A stretch of 64,000 nt of DNA from Vicia villosa. Lineage: Eukaryota > Streptophyta > Magnoliopsida > Fabales > Fabaceae. Where the stretch lies: the NCBI RefSeq assembly GCF_029867415.1, contig NW_026705234.1:434001-498000 (forward strand). Reading direction: 5' to 3'. Below, one piece after another: positions 53,600-64,000 of the stretch (position 1 is the stretch's first letter; each line of letters starts with the position of its first letter). Under the pieces are notes generated by a model. The model had not been told where the DNA came from and searched no databases. It saw only the letters and a list, made by a program, of their open reading frames with translations. The position numbers and the translations under genes were made by a program.

Positions 53600-54930
53600 T
53601 CACTTTGAATCTTTTTGACTTTGGCAGTCAAGTCATAAAGTCCAGACATTTCCACCCATATAGCATCAGGCAACCTCATCAGTGATAACCATGCTACTTG
53701 CGATCTAGCCAAGTATTTCTAGAGTTGGCAGACATCACACTCCTGAACCTTCCCTTTCCAGTATACATTAGTTGTCCATCTCTTCTATGTTTGGTTAAAA
53801 CCAGAGTGCCCCCATGCGAAGTTATGTGAAATGCATCGAATAATCTCGGCACTAACTCTGGCTGGGTCGGGGGTCACAAACCTCCTCTTTTAAAACGTGC
53901 CCCCATTCCGATACTCATAACCAAACCTCTTTGCATGTCCATGCTTTTTTGCAATTATTTTCAGCATTGTTTATCCTTATTCACCTCGCATGAAAAGTTG
54001 GCTCCCCTAAACATAGTCTTTTGCACATCCTCTGGATTGACTCATACTTGGTGATATCACAATTTCAAATCCAATTTAGAAAAGAAGTACAATCCATGCA
54101 ATTCATCCATTAACTCATCTATAATCGGTATGGGAAACTTATTGGGAGCTTTTACCTTGTTGAGTGCTCAATAGTCCACTCACATCTGCCATGAATCTCC
54201 TTCTTCTTAACCAAGATCGTCGGGCTTGAAACCAAATTCCGATAATTTGTAATATAATGCCAACTGCTAGCATTTCTTGAACCTGCCACTCTATCTCATT
54301 CGTGTGGTGATTAAGTTATCAATACTGCCTGACATTCATTGTTCACTTCTCTACTTTGAGTATGATGGAACGTTCTTAAGACAACCCTTTTTAGGCTCTT
54401 GAAAACATCATCAAACGGTACTAAAATCTCATCGAGGTCGTCTTGTTGTTCTCGAGTACAATCCCTTGCCCTTTCTTTCCTGCACAGGTATCTTGTTTGT
54501 TCGCTAAGGACCATAGCCTGTCCCTAGCTGCTTGGCAGATCATGCCAAGATACTTTGTAATGAACACTATTGGTGTCGCTCTTCCAACCCAGTCAAAGTC
54601 ACCTATCTACCATTCTTCCAGAATTGCATACTCCGGTTCTCCCAGTTGATTAACATTTCCCTCAAGAATTTCGACTAAGAAATCCCTAACACCACATCAA
54701 CACCTTCCATCATGAATAAATGAACGTTCATGCTAAAAATTTCACCCTCCATTTCCAACTTGTCACACTTCCCTCGATCCATGGCTTGGTATCCATCATC
54801 TAGTTTGATGTTAAAGTCGAGTGTCTCCCACCTTCCATCCCAACTTACTCACCTAAGTTTTGTGAAAAGAAATTGTGAGCGGCACCACTATCCGCCAACA
54901 CAAAACCTCAGTTACAACTCAACACAAGGT
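53600..54930 (-). pseudogene. Decayed Ty3/gypsy polyprotein
   Basis: Minus-strand order: protease (ADSGAAHNFFSQ near 54895), a linker (DEILVPFDDVFKS near 54420), the start of RT (LVKKKEIHGRCEW near 54200; [23 protein letters not shown], 54150-54060, after a frameshift) and integrase (WKGKVQECDVCQ near 53760; MRLPDAIWVEMSG near 53680). Most of RT and RNase H is missing, and stops and frameshifts are frequent. No LTRs were found. It is inserted between sequences that resemble each other (53290-53560 and 55080-55180). Confidence 0.82.
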
Positions 54931-55059
54931 TTGTTATAACAACCTTCTAGATAATTCTAACTAATTAATCTTTTTTCTAATTGTAATTTTGTTTTGCTAA
55001 TTATATGCAAAGCAGTTAGTTACAAGCATAACCATTGTGACATTTACTCTAATATTTCT

Positions 55060-55185
55060 CAGACCAGATTAGACTAGCCTGAATTTCTCTGAGACTAGAT
55101 TATGATGATAGAGACACGAATTTATTGAATTTTATAATTTATCTCATTTTCTTCAACATTACGTTTTGTCTCCCTTCATTTGGAA
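55060..55185. repeat. Third diverged copy of the gene 3' flank
   Basis: 'gagactagattatgatgatagagacacgaatttattgaattttataatttat...ttcttcaacatta' parallels 53273-53545 without the MITE. Confidence 0.7.
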
Positions 55186-55282
55186 GCTGAATTATGTGTT
55201 TTACTTGAGATGCTTGCTGACTTCACTAGGACCAGCCAATTTTTTGCTTGAATCTGAATCTGAATGTGCCACAGCTGTGTGG

Positions 55283-55303
55283 GTGTGTGTGTGTGTGTGT
55301 GTG
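55283..55303. repeat. (GT)n microsatellite
   Basis: About ten uninterrupted GT units. Confidence 0.95.
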
Positions 55304-55439
55304 AACTGAAGGCAGCACACTATAAAACACCCAAGGCTGACATTTTCTTTAAAATAGACTGAATTGGAAGAAGCCATTAGCACACATAAGTTAAATATAT
55401 AACCTCGAGCAAATGTCCGCACAGACCAAATTGTCACAA

Positions 55440-57200
55440 CTTAGAAAACCTATTTGTAAATGCATTTTCCATATTTATGCTTGAAGCGTTTTTGTTAAAT
55501 GAAGTTCCACTGATCCCCCTCTTCCAACTTGACCCCTTTTACACTTTCATATCTTTTTCTTATGACTCAGCAACTTATAGGTGCCGTGTCACTTGTATAA
55601 AAGATACACTTTTGTCATATCCACTACTGCCGATTTATGATTAATCATCAAAGATTGATGAATTTCACAGCATTGTTTTCATGTAATGTTTTCTGTTTTC
55701 TAATTTATGTTGGCAAGAACTGCATATGATATGAATTTATTTTAGATAAGATCATCTGCATCTGTTTGCCTGTACAAGTTTCCTAATGAGCCGTATCCAT
55801 CTTGAAGTTTGGAATCATAATTACTACATTGCAACTCATGCTAGCAGTCAAATGCAATGTTTTAGAATATACACTTAACCTAATGAATAACAACAATATC
55901 ATTCAAGTTCCCTCTTACTCAGTCGCGGAGCTAGCCTAGTTTTAAGACAGGCCAAATAATAAATTTTAAACAAAACTCTATTTTAACAAAACTTGCAACT
56001 CAACTCTATTTACTAATCAAATCAAGGGGTCTTGTTGTTAGACTCAACATTTATTTAGCTTTTGTTTTAATGTTATATAGTTCATATATCTAGTCACTAT
56101 TTTAGTTTTTTGTTTAGCCACATCTACCTCATATTTATTGGAGGAGCTACCCTGCCCTCATTCTCTGTTCTTTTTGCAGGAAATCATGTCCATTGCATTG
56201 CATCCACCTGCTCTGAAACCGGTTTTGGTTGTTTAATATAGACATGGGGTGAAATCATGGACAGACTTCTCTGTGACTTTTTGACTATATATGTTGCTTT
56301 TGTAATTTCATGCCATCCAAAGTTTGGATGAGCAATTGTAACATTTTATATGAATGCGCTTAATTTTGATAGACTATTATGAATTGCATCAAGTTTCAGA
56401 ATAGTGAACACCTCAGGCAATTTGTTTCTAAATTAGAGAGGTAGGTTATTCAAGGACCTCGACGAATCGGTACACAAAAGACCTTTAACATGTGATTAGC
56501 CCATATTTGTGTTTGATTATTTAAATTTGGAATATGTATAATGAAAAGTCATGAAATCAATTATTATATTAAGAATTGAAATCATTTTTCAACTCATCAA
56601 GAAAATTTGAGAATGACTTTTTTATGTATCTTTTTTCTTTCAAAAGTTACAATTTCTTGTTTGATTGTTCTAAGCAATTTTATTTAACAAAGTAGTGTTT
56701 TTGCAACCGTGTTGGACGAATCTCTAAACTTACCTATTTATTTTGGCTTAATAGTTTTGTTCCAATTAATCAATCATATGCATGGATCGATCTTTCTAAT
56801 CGTGCCATACAGAATTTCTCAAAGTTTTATCCTTGCATATACTGTAGCAAAGAAGTATGAACAACCTTTCCTCCTTCAAGAGTCTACCTTACAAAATATA
56901 AAGTTTTAAAGTTAATTTATCATAGATTTCTAAGAAATTCTCTTTCCTTTTGTGTTAGTATTTCATTTTGAATTTCAAGTGTTTTTCTAACTTATTGGTA
57001 AGTTTGATAATGGTAAGCTGCTCAAATAATTGTCCAAAAAGAATAACAATAAAGAGTAAGTTGAATTTTTTACGACCACCATAAGTGAGGTTGCCATTGA
57101 CCCTTATGAAATATTTTATCAATTAAATCTTCAAGCTTTTCCATCTAAATAACAAAAAGATAAAAAAGAAAAGAAGATAAAAAATCTTCTTGTTGGAGGT
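55440..57200. other. Intergenic DNA, nothing recognised
   Basis: AT-rich with only short frames. A 66-codon frame at 56709 has no recognisable motif. No repeats of note. Confidence 0.5.
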
Positions 57201-57260
57201 GTTTAAAATGTCCGATCCTACTCTTATTCCACAACAAAGATATCGGGTTCGGGTGCCACC

Positions 57261-58492
<1,232 letters not shown>

Positions 58493-58572
58493 TCCAGCCG
58501 CACCCGAACTCGAGTTGACTGGATTTGGGTCGGGTTCGAGTGCAGATTTGAGTAGTGTAAAATTCGCACCCG

Positions 58573-58602
58573 AACACACACGCACGCACACACACACACA
58601 CA
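58573..58602. repeat. (CA)n microsatellite
   Basis: An imperfect CA/CG run (cacacgcacgcacacaca) occupying the place held by (TA)49 in the first duplication copy. Confidence 0.93.
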
Positions 58603-58610
58603 GTATATAT

Positions 58611-59734
58611 GTGGTTTTATTTATTTTGTTGCGGGTTCGGGTTTGGGTGAAAAAACTCGAACCCAACGGGTGTTGGCGTGAGTGTTATTTTGTCACCCAA
58701 ACCGCATTTGGGTTTGGGTCCCGATTTCGAGTGCGGATTTAGGTAGTGCGTAATCCGCACCCGACCCGACCCGTTGTCATCCTTAGTCTCAATCCAATAT
58801 GTCATAAGTCTTGTAAAAATCAAGTTTATGAATAACATCACATTGTTTCTTCTTAGACTTATACATATTGTAAATGAATTTTTGGTGAATAGTAGCGTTA
58901 TCAACGATACATCTAAATGAAAAGAAGCTACTAGGCAAATGGCTCACCATCTCACTATGCATTGACCTAAGGTTATTCACCAAAATTTTTGAGACCAACT
59001 TACAAGTCATGTTACTGGAATTTCTTAAAAATGTTTGAGTTATCAACTTTCAGAATAAGAATAATAAGAGACTCATCCACCTAGGGATCCATGTCAAAAG
59101 CAAACCCCTCAAAAGTTCAAATATCTTCTCAAAATATTTTAAAGAAAATAGGTTGAAACTCATCCGAACTAAGGGAATTATAGGATTCCTTCTCATTAGA
59201 GCGTGATAAACTTTTTTTTGTAACTCTGGTTAAGAGAATGTTCTTCTGATCAACATTCAAAGAGAAAATGTTAGAGACTTCATGAGAGGTAACGGGGTGA
59301 TCCTTTCTACAAAACAAACTTTTAAAATACTTCAAAGTTCCCTCCCTAAGAGATGCTTCATCATAACATTTCTTTAAGCCACCTGCCTAAGAGATGCTTT
59401 TGATCAACTCCATAATGTGGTCAAATTCATAAAAGTTTACAATTGAATATTGATTATGAACTTTAATTTATTATTTGATTTTGAAGTGAAAAGTGTACCA
59501 TTTAATTTGGAATTATTTGGGTTAGAAGTTTGTTAATCACCAAAGTGATCAAATTAAGTAAAGTTTATGATTCCAAATTATACGGTTGAACTTGATTCGG
59601 ATGTTACATGAATAACATATTTTGGTAAATAAAATTTATTATAAGACATAAATATCATCAAAGACATAAACATCATGACTTATATTAATGAAATTAAAGT
59701 ATTTTTTTATATACTTGCTGCTTGTATATCCAAA
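58611..59734. repeat. 1.1-kb direct duplication, copy 2
   Basis: Second copy of 57361-58492, offset about 1250 bp, separated from copy 1 by 118 bp of 'cacccgaa'-rich sequence and the CA run. Confidence 0.93.
58790..59345 (-). pseudogene. LINE reverse-transcriptase fragment, copy 2
   Basis: Same decayed RT segments as copy 1 (SHEVSNIFSLNVDQKNILL, MTCKLVSKILVNNLRSM, CDVIHKLDFYKTYD) with independent changes. It arose by the local duplication and not by a second insertion. Confidence 0.8.
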
Positions 59735-59929
59735 GATACACATGGATGTTTTAAGTGATCTTATTGTCCTTTAAAGCATGTTTATTTAACATCATAATAA
59801 TTTATTAACATGTATTTAGGTATTGTCCAAAGGCATGAGCATGATTTTTGTTTTGTTAGCGGTTACTACTAGTGTATTATGGAATTGAACATGACATGAT
59901 AATTAATTAGAAAGGACAATGTCTAGGTT

Positions 59930-61085
59930 CATTTATAAAGTTTCTCGAAATTCATGGTAAATGTGAACAATATATTATGTCTAACACACCACAACAAAAT
60001 AGTATTGTTGTAAAACAAAATATACTCTCATGGACATGATTAGGTCAATGTTAAATTATAGTAATGTACCAGTATCATTGTGGACGTACATATTAAGGGT
60101 CGTGCTTATTTGTTTTAATAGGATTCCTAGCAAGACAATTCCTAAAATTCCTTTTGAACTGTGAATTGGAAGGAAATATAGTTTAAAGTATGTCCATGTT
60201 TATGGCTATCAAGCAAAATTAAATATGTATAATCCACAAGAAAAGATATAGTTTTATTGTCTTAAGCTTAGTACGAGAATAACATAGTCTGATAATACTC
60301 GGTTTATTGAAAATGGCTAGATTAGTGAGAGTGAGAAATCAAATAAAGTGAATATTATGGAGACTTGTGGAGAACCTTCTTCACCTAAAGACTCTCTTGT
60401 TGGTGTTCATGTAGTTATGTTGGCATCATAAAACACAAAGAGAGACAACAAATAATTATTCATTTGAGCATTGATGATGTTCCAATCTCATTCACACAAG
60501 TCATGGAAAATTACAAAGAAGTTTCTTAGGTACTTACAAGGCACCAAAGATTATAGGCTCGCATATAGAAGGTCATATTACTTTGAAGTGGTTGACTACT
60601 CGGATTTAAACTTTGTGGGATGCGCGGACTCAAGAAAAATCCACATTTGAGTATATTTTATTATGACTAGTGGAGCAATATCTTGAAAGACTGAAAAACA
60701 ATCTATAATTGCTACTTCTACTATAGAGAAAGAATTTGTGGCGTGCTTTGAGGCCACAATTCCATCATTGTGGTTGCAGGACCTCATCTTAGGACTTGAT
60801 ATTATCGACAATATAGTTAGGTCGTTAAAAATTTATTGTGATGATTATGCAAATGTCTTCTTAAAAAAAATTGATATGTATTTAAAAGGTGTTAAACACA
60901 TGAAATTAAAGTACTTATCAACGAAGGAAGAAGTGCATAAACAAAAAGTGTCATTTGAATAAATTGGTAAAGATTTAATGATAGTGGATATGTTAACTAA
61001 AGGTTTACCGTCCAAGACATTTGTTGGCCATGTTGAAAGAATTGACATTATGAAAAAGTCCTTGTTAACATTATATGAAAAACTT
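59930..61085 (+). pseudogene. Decayed Copia integrase to RNase H (element 2)
   Basis: Plus-strand pieces: integrase SNTPQQNSIV near 59980, IPSKTIPKIPFEL near 60130 and SLKYVHVYGYQAKLNMYNPQEK near 60180; then a jump past RT to RNase H: GAISWKTEKQSIIATSTIEKEFVACFEATI (60673-60762), IYCDDYANVF near 60832, HMKLKYLSTKEEVHKQKVSFE (60898-60960) and DMLTKGLPSKTF near 60985. Reverse transcriptase is mostly deleted. Numerous stops; dead. A different family from elements A, B and Copia 1. Confidence 0.85.
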
Positions 61086-61427
61086 AATGTTCGTATTATA
61101 CGACACTTGTTAATTCAATTAAGGTTATGTTTCTCCTTAGTTTAGTTATCCATATTATATTATATACATTATTGTTAATATGCGATGATAAAGGTGTTTT
61201 TTATTTATTAAAAGGACATGAAAGACACATTACTGTATCCCTTAAAGTTATTTGATTTAGATTGATTCGTGATACATGGAAGGAATCAAGTTGACGAATA
61301 ACTTGTGACTGTCATGATCCGATAATTTTTGTTCATTAAAGATAATGACTTAGCGATTTCGATGAATGATGCACAATTATGATATAAGATTGAAATATCT
61401 AGTTGTCACACGAGTCGAGTGAGACAT

Positions 61428-61860
61428 TGTTGAATTATTTTATTAATCCATTAAATATGACTCGTATAATTAAAAGTTTGGCTTTAAATAAAAGATATCT
61501 TAATGTGATGATTATTTAGGTTTATGGATAATTAAGTCAATGAAGTTTTTATTTTGAAATTCAAAATAAAATTTAGATCTCTCTTATCTCTCTTCATGAC
61601 TATAGGGACACGACTCTTGAGAATGAGTTATGATTGATGAAATAAAATTCCTTATAAAAAGGACCCCATTTGGCAAGCATCGACTTTTCTCATTTCACAC
61701 AAATACACAAAGACATCTCTATCGTCAAATTACACGTAAGAAAGAAAGAAGAGAAGAGAGAACAATTGAAACAAGAAACACCGATATGAGTTCAAGTACG
61801 TTTTTACTGTTTATTATAGAAATTAAAACACCGTAAAAATCATGATATCAAGATCCAAAA
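61428..61860 (+). repeat. Probable 3' LTR of Copia element 2
   Basis: 'gagtgagacattgttgaattattttattaatcc' looks like a decayed polypurine tract followed by a TG LTR start. A TATA box (CTTATAAAAAGG, about 61650-61661) and 'catttcacacaaatacac' leader-like sequence follow. The right end is not defined and no matching 5' LTR is in view. Confidence 0.5.
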
Positions 61861-62200
61861 CATAAAATTTTCCTACAACATAAACTCCTAAAAATACCTA
61901 AGACATATTGCCCTGAACCACTTTAAAAGTAATGCATTGAACTACACCCTTAATCACCAAAAATGAGTATTAAGAGCCATTATGTAAGACCCATAGACCA
62001 CTTCAGTGTCCTTCAATATCTCTTACATCAACAACCATATAAATTTTCTTCTCCCAAAATCTCTTAAAAGTATCAATTATTGTATGAGTTTCACACATAA
62101 CAGTCACACCAGGCTTAAAGCGCTTCACAATTTCTGGAATATAACACCAACTCTTGGGACTACCAAAACCCCTCCTATTCCACGCCATAATTTTAAAATC
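61850..62200 (-). pseudogene. LINE endonuclease N-terminal fragment
   Basis: Minus-strand IMAWNRRGFGSPKSWCYIPEIVKRFKPGVTVMCETHTI (62192-62079) is the start of an L1-type ORF2 endonuclease (AWN.RG, the E of the catalytic set in CETH). Beyond it, decayed matches (SGLWVLHNGS and so on) run towards 61850. The start lies immediately beside the AAC/AAT microsatellite. Confidence 0.8.
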
Positions 62201-62203
62201 TTT

Positions 62204-62224
62204 AACAACAACAACAACAACAAC

Positions 62225-62321
<97 letters not shown>

Positions 62322-62322
62322 G
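62204..62322. repeat. (AAC)n(AAT)n compound microsatellite
   Basis: About seven AAC units run into about 32 AAT units with almost no interruption. Frames encoding poly-Asn or poly-Ile here are artefacts. Confidence 0.97.
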
Positions 62323-62639
62323 TAATACACAACCAAAGGCAAACTCTAGACATGAGTTGTTTCGACAACAAAGTCCACCATTTCTTCTTCCATATATTTA
62401 TAATATTTTAAAGTTAATTCTTATTCATATTGCCGGGTGAAGAGGGTCTTCTAAATATTGAATGTGATTTAGTCCCAATATTATAATTGACATGGTGGAT
62501 TTTATTCCATGAGAAAATTCATAAATGGTAGGAGGCATATCTATGTCCTTCTCATGAAAGGAACAACATTATTAGAACTTGTATTTTTATCATGGAAAAA
62601 CAATAACTCACTCGAAAATTTAGAACTACGCTTGCTTTG

Positions 62640-63185
62640 ATGGGTCAATATGAAAGAAACCATTCATAATATATAAAATACTCACCAAAATAAATGAGAG
62701 ACGCCATATTTTCCATAAAAAATCTTAATGCATTAGGTATAGGAGTCCTCTCACTTATAAAATGTTCAACTTTAACTTTTTCAAGCAATGCACAACTTCC
62801 AATTCACACATTATTTCAATAACCCCTCTTAAGTGTGAGTCCAAAGCACTTTTATCTACATACATTTACACCGTCGTTGACACCCTTACCACGTCATGGA
62901 CATTTCAATGCGATACACCATCTGACCACCACTATGTCAGGAAGACTTTTAATACAATGAGTTGATCTCTTACTCGAACCATCAACTCTGATATCACTGA
63001 TGCATCATTATGAGAGAAGTTATCCACACTGTGTCAAAGATTCACCTAAATAACTGAGAGAGACTCCATATATTTACACAAAAGCTTAAGGCATTAGGTA
63101 TATGAGCCCTCGCATTTATAAAATGTTCTTCCTTCACTTTTTCAAACAATGTAGAACTTTAAACTCACACTTATATCTCAACAAA
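62640..63185. repeat. Two diverged copies of a dispersed repeat
   Basis: 62690-62830 and 63053-63185 share 'gagaga..ccatat', 'gcattaggtata.gag.cctc.c..ttataaaatgttc' and 'ctttttcaa.caatg'. The embedded 'ttataaaatg' resembles a TATA box, so these may be LTR or promoter fragments; the family was not identified. Confidence 0.55.
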
Positions 63186-63199
63186 TTCACCTTGACAAT

Positions 63200-64000
63200 T
63201 TTTAGACATATCATGTGTAGTTATTGTATTTTTTCCAATATAATTTTCTTTATGTTAGCATTTTGGATTATCTGCAACTTTCCATATTTTTATCATGTTT
63301 ATGTTGTATCACTCCAAGTTTCTCATTACTCGTTCTATCTCCCTTTATTTTATCTAAAGATTTGAATAGGTAAGACTTAGATTATAAAAAAAAACTCTAG
63401 CTATTTGAATGATCAGTCTACACATACATAACTATTAAAACTTATTCTTTTATATTGAATTATTTTAAACATAAAATCACGACTCAATTATCCCACACGT
63501 AAACAAAAATTTAACAAATCTATGTCAAAAAGGCAGACAAATGAAATCTTAACTATCTTAGGAACGTCGCTCCTTAATTTGCTATTACGAACAAATTTAC
63601 TGCGAAACCTATGACTGCGATTCAAGTAGTGTCATTATTGATATCATGTTTTATTCAATCAAAATCAAATTTTTTATTGATTTTTCTATAAATTTTAGAA
63701 TTTTGATTTTGGAAATGTGTCTACATTTTTTTATTACCTCCCTCTTAGGTTATACTTAATGATAATTTTACTTTACTTGCATTAGTTTTTATTCGATTGT
63801 TTATCTTTTCGTAAAAATTTGCATTAATTTAAGAAAATTGTTGTAACATACTCTGAAATATCGTGATAATAATAAATTCATTTTTTTCTAGATTATAATT
63901 GATTTTTCCAATGACTATTTATGTTTAAGAGTTAATAAGTTTATTTAAGATAATTACTTTAGAATATAATTAGAATATAATGATCTTTAAGACTTTGTTT
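63200..64000. other. AT-rich DNA to window end, nothing recognised
   Basis: Only short frames. An 87-codon hydrophobic frame at 63102 has no recognisable family. No structural repeat seen. Confidence 0.5.

Noticed and set aside
62006..62440. Poly-Asn and poly-Ile frames over the microsatellite
   Set aside because: Artefacts of (AAT)n. The only supported coding trace here is the minus-strand LINE endonuclease.

Overview
The window is plant nuclear DNA that is almost all transposable elements. Sirevirus-type (SIRE/Maximus) Copia elements, a giant-LTR Tat/Ogre-like element, L1-type LINEs, MULE debris and spliced low-copy genes together suggest a legume (Fabaceae), perhaps of the Vicia/Pisum/Lathyrus/Medicago group. 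The taxon is inferred from repeat style and not proven.

Left and centre (1537-40861) are one nested stack. A 5'-truncated L1-type LINE lies on the minus strand (1537-40861). Element A, a Sirevirus-like LTR retrotransposon (1736-35466, 5-bp duplication CATCT), sits in the last exon-like stretch of LINE ORF2 and pushes the LINE tail 33.7 kb away. Element A keeps gag and a long env-like ORF but has lost nearly all of pol. Two more elements sit inside A. Element B (9054-18722, duplication CTAAG) is a Sirevirus-like element with full gag and pol, two apparently identical 1297-bp LTRs and a shortened env-like ORF. Element C (19371-34590, duplication CTATG) has 4.42-kb LTRs and a 6.4-kb interior with no recognisable gag-pol but several tandem arrays. 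It sits inside the 3' LTR of A.

The right part (40862-64000) is host DNA with older debris. Two related spliced genes (42274-43041 and 52125-53046) encode cystatin/monellin-fold-like proteins and belong to a roughly 10-kb tandem duplication. The second copy of that duplication (50344-51460) preserves the empty site of the LINE. Between the genes lie a decayed Copia element, the N-terminal part of a GH17 beta-1,3-glucanase gene, a MULE transposase fragment, a decayed plant-mobile-domain gene and a cluster of GC-rich hairpins. Beyond the second gene lie a 186-bp Mutator-type MITE with a 9-bp duplication, a decayed Ty3/gypsy fragment, a 1.1-kb direct duplication carrying LINE reverse-transcriptase remains, a second decayed Copia element, a LINE endonuclease fragment and long TA and AAT microsatellites.

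Element B could supply Gag-Pol in trans to pol-less A, and C would depend on an autonomous Tat/Ogre-type partner elsewhere. Both ideas are inference. The order of events is readable: segment duplication, then LINE, then A, then B and C. LTR pairs with almost no differences show that the last three insertions are recent.
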